Origin: an uncultured Clostridia bacterium
Lineage (GTDB): Bacteria > Bacillota > Clostridia > Christensenellales > UBA1242
DNA length: 15,692 nt
Assembly (NCBI GenBank): GCA_944383945.1
Contig: CALWRL010000011.1
Coordinates: 1-15,692, forward strand
Direction of reading: 5' to 3'
Positions 7,022 to 14,377 of the stretch are shown in pieces; position 1 is the first letter of the stretch; every line of letters begins with the position of its first letter. The notes beneath the pieces were generated by a model that saw only the letters and a program-made list of their open reading frames with translations, was not told where the DNA came from and searched no databases. The translations under genes were made by a program, and so were the position numbers.

Positions 7022-7621
7022 ATGATAGTTAAAAATGCAGAATTTATAAAAAGTGTTTCAAATTTTGGCAATATTTTAGATTTAAGTTGCCCTGAGTTTG
7101 CTTTTGTTGGAAGAAGCAACTGTGGGAAAAGCTCCCTTATTAATATGATTACGGGCAATAAAAAGCTTGCAAAAACATCTCAAACACCGGGGCTTACAAA
7201 ACTTTTAAATTATTTTTATGTTAACAAAAAACAAGCAAATCAATTTGTTCTTGTTGATTTGCCTGGCTATGGGTTTTCAAAAGCCGGGAAAAATTATAAT
7301 CAAAGCTGGAATGAATTAATTGAAAAGTATTTATTAAATTCAAAAAATTTAAAAAGAATATTTGTTTTAATTGATTGCAGACATGAACCAAGCCAATTAG
7401 ACAAAATGATGATTGAATTTTTGTATTATAATCAAATACCTTTTACGGTTGTTTTAACAAAAACAGATAAATTATCCAAATCTAAATTAAATAATAACAT
7501 AGATATGATTTGTTCTTCTTTAAAACTTGGAAGGGGAAACGTTTTAAAGAGTTCGAGCGAAACAAGTTTTGGGAAACAAGAAATATTATCTGTTATTGAA
7601 AATGATTTAACATGCAATTAA
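7022..7621 (+). CDS. engB: Ribosome biogenesis GTP-binding protein EngB/YsxC
   Basis: EngB (YsxC/YihA) is a GTPase needed for late assembly of the 50S subunit. The 199-residue product shows G1 GRSNCGKSS (30-38, usually GRSNVGKSS or GRSNAGKSS), the TPGLT switch (55-59), G3 DLPGYG (79-84), G4 TKTD (146-149) and G5 SSSE (177-180). The start at 7022 gives the common MIVKNAEFIKS-type N-terminus; the next ATG (7033) is out of frame. Unlike almost all other genes here it has no Shine-Dalgarno sequence, because its promoter directly abuts the ATG. It converges on dapB with a 23-base gap and no clear terminator. The common neighbours lon or clpX are absent. Confidence 0.96.
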   Translation: MIVKNAEFIKSVSNFGNILDLSCPEFAFVGRSNCGKSSLINMITGNKKLAKTSQTPGLTKLLNYFYVNKKQANQFVLVDLPGYGFSKAGKNYNQSWNELIEKYLLNSKNLKRIFVLIDCRHEPSQLDKMMIEFLYYNQIPFTVVLTKTDKLSKSKLNNNIDMICSSLKLGRGNVLKSSSETSFGKQEILSVIENDLTCN

Positions 7622-7644
7622 AAATTTTAAAATAATACAAAAAG

Positions 7645-8448
7645 CTATTTTGTTAGTGTTTCATCAATTCTGCCATCAAATTCTTTTTTTGGTTTTGAAT
7701 TATTAGTTTTAAACATATCTGATGTTGTGTAAAGCCCTGGCGTTTTGTAAACTAAAAATCTTGCACATTCCAACGCTCCAAGAGCATAAATTTTTCTGTC
7801 TAAAACTTGATGTTTTATGCTTATAATTTCGCCTTGTGAAGCAAAAGAAACTTCGTGCTCGCCAACAATTCCTCCCAATCGTTTTGAAGTTATTGTTATT
7901 TCGTTAGGTTTTCTTCCGTTTTGCAAACTTGTTATTGGCTTTAAAGATGGCGCAACTGAGAGAATTGCATTTAAAATTGTTAGAGCAGTTCCGCTTGGGG
8001 CATCTTTTTTGTTTGAATGGTGAGTTTCTGAAATGTCAATTTCATAATTGTAGTTTTGGAAATATTCTGCGCCATTTGTTGCGGCATTTAAAAGGTATGA
8101 TGAACCCAAAGAAGTGTTAGGGCAAAGCATAATTGGTATCGATTTTGATGCTTCATGGATGCGAAGCAAATCTTCGGTTGTTTGGCCTGTTGTTCCTATT
8201 ACAACGGGTGTATTGTTTCTTACGGCATAATCTAAAAGGTCTGTTGTTGTTTCATGGCTTGAAAAATCTATAATAACATCAGATTTACATGTTATACCTT
8301 TATATTTATATGAAAGAAAAATTCCTTTAACTAAACTTTCGGCTCTTTTATCAATTCCTACATTAACCGTAAAATCTTTTGATTCTTTTGCACATTCAAA
8401 AACAAGTTTTCCCATTCGTCCTAAAATTCCTGATATACATAAAAACAT
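7645..8448 (-). CDS. dapB: 4-hydroxy-tetrahydrodipicolinate reductase
   Basis: DapB reduces 4-hydroxy-tetrahydrodipicolinate with NAD(P)H in the diaminopimelate/lysine pathway, which feeds peptidoglycan and protein synthesis. The 267-residue protein has the N-terminal ISGILGRMG (5-13), GTTG (85-88), PNTSLG (110-115), the signature HHSNKKDAPSGTA with H143, H144 and K147 matching the known catalytic region, GGIVGEHEV (192-200) and a C-terminal GALECARFL. About 25 residues after the core form a charged tail. The minus-strand GGAG before the ATG supports the start. It is alone: no dapA, asd or lysC is in the window. It lies downstream of the coiled-coil gene but a terminator separates them, so it needs its own promoter, which I could not place firmly. 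Confidence 0.96.
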   Translation of the reverse strand: MFLCISGILGRMGKLVFECAKESKDFTVNVGIDKRAESLVKGIFLSYKYKGITCKSDVIIDFSSHETTTDLLDYAVRNNTPVVIGTTGQTTEDLLRIHEASKSIPIMLCPNTSLGSSYLLNAATNGAEYFQNYNYEIDISETHHSNKKDAPSGTALTILNAILSVAPSLKPITSLQNGRKPNEITITSKRLGGIVGEHEVSFASQGEIISIKHQVLDRKIYALGALECARFLVYKTPGLYTTSDMFKTNNSKPKKEFDGRIDETLTK

Positions 8449-8493
8449 AAAATTCTCCGATATATCTATATGATAATTTGAGAAAATGTTGTT

Positions 8494-8520
8494 AAAAAAA
8501 ATCCAACAATTTGTTGGATT
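8494..8520 (-). terminator. Terminator of the coiled-coil protein gene
   Basis: AATCCAACA and TGTTGGATT (8500-8520) form a perfect 9-bp stem with a three-base loop. On the minus strand it is followed by a T-run (8494-8500). It overlaps the stop codon of the gene ending at 8520 and isolates dapB from it. Confidence 0.88.
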
Positions 8521-9470
8521 TATAATTTTTCTTGTTGAGCTGGAAGTTGTAATTTTTGCTCGTGAATATCATTTAACAAGTAGAGCAGAGTTGTTGAAGA
8601 AACATAAGGACAATTACGGTTTTTCTTGTTTTCAACTGCCATAGCGTTTGATAAACTTTTATTAATTTGAGATTTTAGCTTTGAATCGGAACTATTTTTT
8701 AAATAAACCTTAATTTTTAATTCTAAATCTTTTTCTAGTTTGCTTTTTAATTGGTTTAATTTTTCATTAAATATTTTGTTTTCTTCTTTTGCTTGTGGTG
8801 TTTCTAATTGAAGTTTTGCGTTTTCAAACTGATTTTTTAACTGTGATAATTTTTTTTGTGTTTCAATTAAAATTAAACCTGTTTCATTTGCTCGTTTTTT
8901 TGCAGAAGATAAAAATCGCTCGGCCTTTTCTTTTGACATATTTTTTATGTAGTGCTTTGGCTTTTCAAGCCAAATTTCTCGAGCCAATTTGCAGTATGTT
9001 AACTTATTAACTTTTGTTTTATAGCCTGGTGGAATTATAATTGTTTTTTCAAGTTTATCAATTGCTCCCTCTTGAATCATTCTGTTTATAGAGTCTTCTT
9101 CTCTGTATAATCTGTCAACTTGAAGTTCAATTAAATTTGCTGCGCTTATAACTGTTTCATAATTCAATGTTTGAATATAGTCTGAAAAAAGTTGAACTTC
9201 AATTGTTTTTCTTATGCCATAATTTTTTTTAATGTTTTTATATTCAATTAAATTGGATATTTCTTTTTTTAATTGTTTTACAATTCCTTTTTTTGTTGTG
9301 AAAAAATAATTTAAAAGAGCATCATAATCTTTTTTAAATTTTTCTAATGAAGCAATAATTTGAAATTCGTTTGCTTCTGCTGTGTCTAATGCAAGTTTTT
9401 TAGCATCATTAATGTAGGTTTTGCTTTTAGGAGAATACATTTCTTCAATGTCGCTATCGTTATATTCCAT
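8520..9470 (-). CDS. Coiled-coil cytoplasmic protein, function unknown
   Basis: I do not recognise this 316-residue protein. It has no signal peptide or membrane segment and is rich in Lys, Glu and Leu. A long helical stretch with heptad-like spacing runs from about 178 to 257, and shorter helical regions lie at 20-80 and 85-142. A conserved-looking IIIPPGYKTK (144-153) and the NRNCPYV segment (285-290) break the helical pattern. The ATG at 9470 follows a strong AAAGGAGGG site on the minus strand and a promoter at 9499-9527; a terminator overlaps the stop, so it is a complete single-gene unit. It is divergent from the 623-residue surface protein, which may hint at a link, but no function can be assigned. 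Confidence 0.85.
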   Translation of the reverse strand: MEYNDSDIEEMYSPKSKTYINDAKKLALDTAEANEFQIIASLEKFKKDYDALLNYFFTTKKGIVKQLKKEISNLIEYKNIKKNYGIRKTIEVQLFSDYIQTLNYETVISAANLIELQVDRLYREEDSINRMIQEGAIDKLEKTIIIPPGYKTKVNKLTYCKLAREIWLEKPKHYIKNMSKEKAERFLSSAKKRANETGLILIETQKKLSQLKNQFENAKLQLETPQAKEENKIFNEKLNQLKSKLEKDLELKIKVYLKNSSDSKLKSQINKSLSNAMAVENKKNRNCPYVSSTTLLYLLNDIHEQKLQLPAQQEKL

Positions 9471-9498
9471 TAATTTAACCCTCCTTTATTTTTTATAT

Positions 9499-9527
9499 AT
9501 TTTAATCTAAAAACAGTAAGAAATCAA
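9499..9527 (-). promoter_or_regulatory. Promoter of the coiled-coil protein gene
   Basis: On the minus strand TTGATT (9522-9527), a 17-base spacer and TAAAAT (9499-9504). The start should be near 9492, just before the AAAGGAGGG ribosome binding site. Confidence 0.55.
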
Positions 9528-9544
9528 TAGTTTATTTAAAAAAC

Positions 9545-9573
9545 TTGAAAAAAGTGTGTTGTTGTGTTAATAT
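9545..9573 (+). promoter_or_regulatory. Promoter of the 623-residue surface protein gene
   Basis: TTGAAA (9545-9550), a 17-base spacer and TAATAT (9568-9573) preceded by TGT form an extended -10 promoter. The start should be near 9580, so the leader is only about 15 bases and holds the GGAGG site (9586-9590). Confidence 0.65.
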
Positions 9574-9594
9574 TAATTTGGTAGTGGAGGAAAG

Positions 9595-11466
9595 ATGAAA
9601 AAAATAAATAGAGGGTTCTTGTTTTATTTTGGAATTTTGCTTGCAATTTTGCTTGGTGCGTTTTTAATTTGTGTTGTTATCATGATTTTAAGCCCAGGAA
9701 CAAGCATTTTTGGTCTTAAATATTACAAAGAAGACAAAAGTAAATCTTTTCAAACAATGGATGTTTATGAATATATCCCAAATAGTCTTTCAGGGGAATG
9801 GTTTTCTTTTAATGAGGAAGGAGAATATCAATTTACTGTAACAACAAAAAATTCTGGTAAACAAAACTATTTTGTTTTAGTTGATTCTTCAAAAGCTGTT
9901 AATTATTATGTTGAAAGCGAAAGCCCAATAGGGCTTACGGATATTAATTCTGTTAGCATAGAAGGAATTGCTGACATATCAACTGTTTGTACAATTGCAG
10001 AAGGGAAAATTGCCTTCACAAAAGAAGGAACTTACAAGGCAACTATAAATACAGAAAAATATGTTTTTAAAGTTGGTAAAGATTTTAAATACACAACCTA
10101 TAAACCTGCTGATTCGCCAAAAGATGTTGTTCGTGTTGAAGTTTTAAACAAATATGCTTTTGAAAACGGGCAATTAGAAGTTTTTTCTGCGGGAGAGTAT
10201 ATTGTTGTTAGCGAAAAAAATGAAAATTATTTTGCAATTGCGACAGAAGACAAAAATGGAGTTAATTTAACATATTATTCTATTGTTAGTGAGCCAACTA
10301 TAAGCGACGAAACATCTTTTGAAATTGTTGGAGAAAAGGACCCATCAAGTATTTGTAGAGTTGAAGATGGAAAACTTAAATTTATTAAGGAAGGAAAATT
10401 TCAAATTAAAATAAAAAGTTTAGAATTAGAAACAGTTTATTTTGTTATTGTTGATTCATCCTTAAATTCTGTTTATTTAACTGAAAAAATTTTAGAAGAC
10501 AAAATAACATCAATTAATGAAAATGGCAAATACTCCGCAATGGTTGCTTACTATGAATATAAAAACGATGAAGAGTTTTCTAAATATGAAATAAACTCAA
10601 TAAAAATAAACTCAAATTTACACAATGTTAAAATTATTAAATCGAATTCAACATATCAAAATTATGAGTTTATGAGAGTTTATGTTGATAATAAAACATC
10701 TGGTTTTACAACGGGTTCTGTTGAAACTTTAATGAGTGTTAAGTATTATTCAGATACAAAAGAACTTGTTATAGATGCTTTAGTTCCAGAAGGGTTTTGG
10801 GAGATAGGAAACAATTCTTCAATTTTTGTTCAAATTCCAGAATCTATTAACACAGCAAATGTTCATTTTGAAATTAATGCGGGAAGGGGAGATGTATCAC
10901 TAGGAGATGCAAAAACCGATTCTAACTCCAATCCTAACACGCTTTATATTAAATCGTTAAGTGTTAAAACAACTGCTTCTTTTGGAGTAACAAACTATGC
11001 GGTTATTGGTGATAATGCATCAGGGTTGTTTGGCGATGTTTATTTAGAAGCTGAAAATATGTCTGTTTTATCTACAATTACTGCAAACAATATTGTTATT
11101 AAAACTAAAACAGGAAATTCGAATTTTAATGTTGGGGCAAGAGCGTTTAACGCAAAACAATCTATTCTTATAGATACTGAAAGCAGTTATAACCATTATG
11201 GCGAAATAGTTTGCGAAAACAACATCATATTAAAAAATCTTTATGGAGAACAAAATTTTTCAAACATAACAGGAAATGTTGTTATTGACGATTCTAGCAG
11301 AAAATGTAACTATGATTTTAACACCATTGATGGAAATTTATTGGCGGGCAAACCAGCAACCGAAACAAGCAAAGAAGTTAAACTTGATTCATGCAACATT
11401 CGCTATTACGAAATTACCAAAACAGTAGATGTTCATACAACAGGAAAATTCGAGAAAAAACAATAA
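9595..11466 (+). CDS. Membrane-anchored extracytoplasmic beta-rich protein, function unknown
   Basis: A 623-residue protein with a short basic N-terminus, one strong hydrophobic segment (about 8-33) and no lipobox, so it is probably anchored by an uncleaved signal with the rest outside. Two duplicated beta-rich units follow, about 69-161 and 192-289. Both contain an IxxG...C...EGK(I/L)xF(T/I)KEG(T/K) pattern and a single cysteine (C132, C254). From about 420 to 600 the sequence turns into short repeating beta strands rich in N, T, S and G (VSLGD, LYIKSLSVKTTASFG, VYLEAENMSVLSTITANNIVIKT), resembling DUF4097-like adhesin or beta-helix domains; that assignment is by eye. GGAGG precedes the ATG. 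A promoter and a terminator frame it as a single gene. No sortase motif is seen. Confidence 0.85.
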   Translation: MKKINRGFLFYFGILLAILLGAFLICVVIMILSPGTSIFGLKYYKEDKSKSFQTMDVYEYIPNSLSGEWFSFNEEGEYQFTVTTKNSGKQNYFVLVDSSKAVNYYVESESPIGLTDINSVSIEGIADISTVCTIAEGKIAFTKEGTYKATINTEKYVFKVGKDFKYTTYKPADSPKDVVRVEVLNKYAFENGQLEVFSAGEYIVVSEKNENYFAIATEDKNGVNLTYYSIVSEPTISDETSFEIVGEKDPSSICRVEDGKLKFIKEGKFQIKIKSLELETVYFVIVDSSLNSVYLTEKILEDKITSINENGKYSAMVAYYEYKNDEEFSKYEINSIKINSNLHNVKIIKSNSTYQNYEFMRVYVDNKTSGFTTGSVETLMSVKYYSDTKELVIDALVPEGFWEIGNNSSIFVQIPESINTANVHFEINAGRGDVSLGDAKTDSNSNPNTLYIKSLSVKTTASFGVTNYAVIGDNASGLFGDVYLEAENMSVLSTITANNIVIKTKTGNSNFNVGARAFNAKQSILIDTESSYNHYGEIVCENNIILKNLYGEQNFSNITGNVVIDDSSRKCNYDFNTIDGNLLAGKPATETSKEVKLDSCNIRYYEITKTVDVHTTGKFEKKQ

Positions 11467-11479
11467 AATTTTAAACATA

Positions 11480-11507
11480 AAAAAAGTCCATTGCAATGGA
11501 CTTTTTT
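11480..11507. terminator. Bidirectional terminator between the surface protein gene and tRNA-Arg
   Basis: A perfect 28-base palindrome: GTCCATTG/CAATGGAC flanked by six As and six Ts. It ends the plus-strand protein gene and, on the minus strand, begins directly at the encoded CCA end of the tRNA, with T11507 being the complement of the terminal A. Confidence 0.92.
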
Positions 11508-11581
11508 GGTGTTCCCAACAGGACTCGAACCTGTGACTAGCCCTTAGGAGGGGCTTGTAATATCCACTTTACTATGGGAAC
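11507..11581 (-). tRNA. tRNA-Arg (anticodon CCT)
   Basis: Read on the minus strand, the 75 bases fold fully: acceptor GTTCCCA/TGGGAAC (7 perfect pairs), D-arm GTAA/TTAC with loop AGTGGATA, anticodon stem AGCCC/GGGCT around loop CTCCTAA, a four-base variable region, and T-arm ACAGG/CCTGT with loop TTCGAGT. The discriminator is A and CCA is encoded. Anticodon CCT reads AGG, an arginine codon that is used little here compared with AGA and CGT. A consensus promoter lies about 64 bases upstream and a terminator abuts the 3' end, so it is a single-gene unit with a leader of about 57 bases to be removed by RNase P. Confidence 0.96.
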
Positions 11582-11644
11582 AAATTTTTGTTGGATTTTT
11601 ATAGATTAATAGGTTTTTCATTTTGCTTTTTAATAGCTTAATTT

Positions 11645-11672
11645 ATTATATCATGATTTTTTTTGATGTCAA
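11645..11672 (-). promoter_or_regulatory. tRNA-Arg promoter
   Basis: On the minus strand TTGACA (11667-11672) and TATAAT (11645-11650) both match consensus exactly, with a 16-base spacer and TGA before the -10 (extended). The start should be near 11638. Confidence 0.85.
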
Positions 11673-11739
11673 ATGTTTAAATTGGAATAGTTACTAACCA
11701 TAATAAATAATATAAAATTTATAATTTGTTTTTTTAAAG

Positions 11740-11768
11740 TTGCTAAAATTTTTAAATAGTGCTATACC
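11740..11768 (+). promoter_or_regulatory. Possible promoter of the ABC exporter operon
   Basis: TTGCTA (11740-11745), a 17-base spacer and TATACC (11763-11768) preceded by TGC. Another -10-like TATAAT lies at 11778-11783 and a TATAAA at 11807-11812, but both have poor -35 partners. The choice among them is uncertain. Confidence 0.4.
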
Positions 11769-11831
11769 TTATTTGCATATAATTAAACATTTTTGCTATT
11801 TTTGAATATAAAGATATTTTAGGAGAAAGAA

Positions 11832-13580
11832 GTGCTTAAATTACTAAAATTTTTAAACAAAAAGGAATGGATTTATTTTACTATCAGTATTTTTTTGATT
11901 GTTGGAACAGTTTGGTTGGATCTTAAACTTCCATCTTTTATGTCGGATATCACAGAACTTTTAATGGCAGGCGGAACAGTTAAGGATATTGTTCTTAAAG
12001 GCTTGCTAATGCTTGCGTGCGCTATGGGAAGCGCAATACTTTCTGTTATTGTTGGTTTTTTTGTTGCTAGAATTGCCGCTGGGCTTTCGGAAAGAATTAG
12101 AGAAAAAATTTTTTCAAAAGTTCAATCTTACTCTAATGCTGAAATTAACAAGTTTTCAACTGCAAGTTTAATCACAAGAACAACTAATGATGTTACGCAG
12201 GTTCAAAATCTTGTTTCCTTTGGAATGCAATCAATTATTAAAGCTCCAATTATGGCGGTTTGGGCAATTGTTATAATTTTAGGAAAAAGTTGGGAATGGA
12301 GCGTTTTAACTGCTAGTGCAGTTGCACTTTTAATGATTGTTATTGCTGTTTTGGTTATTTTTGTTATTCCTAAATTTAAAAAGATGCAAAAACAAACCGA
12401 TTCAATTAATAGGATTGTTAGAGAAAATTTAACGGGTGTTAGAGTTGTTAGGGCATATAATGCAGAAAATTATGAAGAAAACAGATTTGAAAAAGCTAAT
12501 GAAGATTTAACAAAAACTCATCTTTTTACTAGCAAATTTATGATTGTTTTAAATCCTTTTATGAACCTTATGATGAGCGGATTAAGTTTGGGAATTTATT
12601 GGCTTGGTGCAATAATAATTCAAAATGCAAGTGTAACAACTAAGCTTTCAGCATACAGCGACATGGTTGTTTTTATGTCTTATGCGATGCAAGTTGTTAT
12701 GGCATTTATTTTACTTACGATGATTTTTATTATGCTTCCAAGGGCAAGTGTTTCGGCAAAAAGAATTAATGAAGTTTTGGATACTAATTCATCTATTTTA
12801 GATGGTGCTTCTGCAAATCCAATTTCAACTGGTGAAGTTGAATTTAAAAATGTTTCGTTTAAATATCCAGATGCAGATGAGTATGTTTTATCTAACATTA
12901 GCTTTAAAGCAGAAAAAGGGCAAACAGTTGCTTTTATTGGTTCAACAGGAAGCGGAAAAAGCACTTTAATTAATTTAATTCCTAGACTTTATGATGCAAC
13001 CGAGGGCGAAGTTTTAGTTGATGGGGTTAATGTTAAAGATTACAAAATAAGTCAATTAAATGACATTGTTGGATACATACCACAAAAAGCATTTTTGTTT
13101 AGCGGAACAATTAAATCCAACTTGCAGTATGGAGAAGTTAAAGGCGAAAAGGTTTCAATGGAAAACATTGAAAATGCTGCAAAAATTGCACAGGCAAGCG
13201 CCTTTATTGAAAAAAAAGAAGAAAAATTTGATTCTGAAATTACACAAGCAGGAACAAATGTTTCTGGTGGCCAAAAACAGCGTTTGGCAATTGCTAGGGC
13301 AATAGCAAGAGAACCTGAAATTATGATATTTGACGATAGTTTTTCGGCGTTAGATTTTAAAACAGATAAAAAATTAAGAAGTGCAATAAAAAGAAATTTA
13401 AAAGGAACAACCAATTTAATAGTTGCCCAAAGAATTGGAACAATTAAAGATGCAGATTTAATTATAGTTTTGGACAGCGGGAAAATGGTTGGAAAAGGAA
13501 CGCATAGCGAACTTATGAAAAAATGCTCGGTTTATCGCCAAATTGCAACTTCGCAACTTTCCAAGGAGGAATTAGCATGA
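11832..13580 (+). CDS. ABC exporter half-transporter with degenerate ATP site (subunit A)
   Basis: A 582-residue subunit of a type IV ABC exporter: six membrane segments (about 13-31, 55-77, 132-150, 157-179, 240-263, 277-300), then a nucleotide-binding domain. Motifs are Walker A GSTGSGKST (370-378), Q-loop Q418, an intact signature VSGGQ (477-481), Walker B IMIFDD (497-502) and D-loop SALD. The catalytic Glu after Walker B is Asp (D502) and the switch His is Gln (Q533), the known hallmarks of the degenerate site in heterodimeric exporters such as TM287/288. The start is GTG, with AGGAG (11821-11825) six bases upstream. Its TGA overlaps the ATG of the next gene (ATGA), so the two are translationally coupled. 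The substrate is unknown; many relatives export drugs, peptides or lipids. Confidence 0.94.
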   Translation: MLKLLKFLNKKEWIYFTISIFLIVGTVWLDLKLPSFMSDITELLMAGGTVKDIVLKGLLMLACAMGSAILSVIVGFFVARIAAGLSERIREKIFSKVQSYSNAEINKFSTASLITRTTNDVTQVQNLVSFGMQSIIKAPIMAVWAIVIILGKSWEWSVLTASAVALLMIVIAVLVIFVIPKFKKMQKQTDSINRIVRENLTGVRVVRAYNAENYEENRFEKANEDLTKTHLFTSKFMIVLNPFMNLMMSGLSLGIYWLGAIIIQNASVTTKLSAYSDMVVFMSYAMQVVMAFILLTMIFIMLPRASVSAKRINEVLDTNSSILDGASANPISTGEVEFKNVSFKYPDADEYVLSNISFKAEKGQTVAFIGSTGSGKSTLINLIPRLYDATEGEVLVDGVNVKDYKISQLNDIVGYIPQKAFLFSGTIKSNLQYGEVKGEKVSMENIENAAKIAQASAFIEKKEEKFDSEITQAGTNVSGGQKQRLAIARAIAREPEIMIFDDSFSALDFKTDKKLRSAIKRNLKGTTNLIVAQRIGTIKDADLIIVLDSGKMVGKGTHSELMKKCSVYRQIATSQLSKEELA

Positions 13581-14371
13581 GAATGGGTGTGGCAAATTCA
13601 AACGGTGATAAGGCTAAAAATTTTAAAAAATCTTTTGCTAAATTAATTGTTTTCTGCAAAAGATATGTTTGGGCTATTGTTATAGCGCTTATTTTAGCAG
13701 TTGCAGGCAGTATTTTATCGTTAATTGGCCCAAATAAAATTGGCGATCTTTCCAACATTATTGCAGAAGGAATGTTTGCGCCAAATGGAATTGATATGAA
13801 CGCCATAACAAAAATTGGACTAACTCTTGTTACAATTTATTGTCTTAGTGCAATTTTTAATTATGTTCAATCTTTTATTATGACAGTTGTTACTCAAAGA
13901 GTTTCAAAAAAATTAAGAACAAATATATGTCATAAAATTAACAAACTTCCTTTAAAATATTTAGATTCTCATAGTCATGGCGATATTTTAAGCCGTGTTA
14001 CAAACGATGTTGACACAATTTCTCAAACATTAAACAACAGTGTTTCAAGTTTGGTTTCTTCATTGACAATGTTATTTGGTTGCACAATTATGATGTTTGT
14101 TACTAATTGGATTATGGCTTTATCTGCAATTGTTGCAGCTTTAATTGGGTTTAGTATTATGGGTGTTATTATGTCTAAATCTCAAAAATATTTTAAAGCT
14201 CAGCAAGATACCCTTGGAGAACTTAACGGGCAAATTGAAGAAAATTACACCGGACATAACGTCGTTAGGGCTTTTAACGGAGAAAAACAAGAAAAACTTG
14301 CTTTTAAAAATATAAATAAAAAATTGTATTCAAACACTTGGAAAAGTCAATTTTTTTCTGGAATAATGTAA
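13577..14371 (+). CDS. ABC exporter half-transporter subunit B, N-terminal part (cut by in-frame TAA)
   Basis: These 264 residues are the first four membrane segments of the partner subunit (about 29-50, 81-102, 157-176, 179-199), including the cytoplasmic helix SHGDILSRVTNDVDTIS (133-149) typical of these exporters. The ATG at 13577 overlaps the preceding stop and follows AAGGAGG (13563-13569). Codon 265 is TAA (14369-14371), inside what should be a continuous SGIM-x-PLMSFVGN stretch before membrane segment 5. The rest of the protein continues in the same frame from 14372. This fragment alone lacks an ATPase domain and cannot be a working transporter. It may be a recent pseudogene, an error in the sequence, or half of a split or read-through product. 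Confidence 0.85.
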   Translation: MRMGVANSNGDKAKNFKKSFAKLIVFCKRYVWAIVIALILAVAGSILSLIGPNKIGDLSNIIAEGMFAPNGIDMNAITKIGLTLVTIYCLSAIFNYVQSFIMTVVTQRVSKKLRTNICHKINKLPLKYLDSHSHGDILSRVTNDVDTISQTLNNSVSSLVSSLTMLFGCTIMMFVTNWIMALSAIVAALIGFSIMGVIMSKSQKYFKAQQDTLGELNGQIEENYTGHNVVRAFNGEKQEKLAFKNINKKLYSNTWKSQFFSGIM

Positions 14372-14377
14372 CCACTT

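Noticed and set aside
11582..11831. Possible small gene or riboswitch in the 250 bases between tRNA-Arg and the ABC operon
   Set aside because: The only frames are very short without ribosome binding sites, and no known riboswitch core could be seen. The region is explained by the tRNA promoter and candidate ABC promoters.
11743..11857. Direct repeat CTAAAATTTTTAAA at 11743-11756 and 11844-11857 as an attachment site or mobile-element scar
   Set aside because: It is only 14 bases of A/T-dominated sequence, expected by chance in this genome, and there is no integrase or element between the copies.
13052..13414. Long antisense reading frame opposite the first ABC gene's ATPase domain
   Set aside because: It is opposite conserved Walker and signature codons, lacks a ribosome binding site and a promoter, and its translation has no recognisable pattern.
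13523..13576. Earlier start for the second ABC gene inside the end of the first
   Set aside because: The ATG at 13577 has AAGGAGG upstream and the typical ATGA overlap; the extension has no support.
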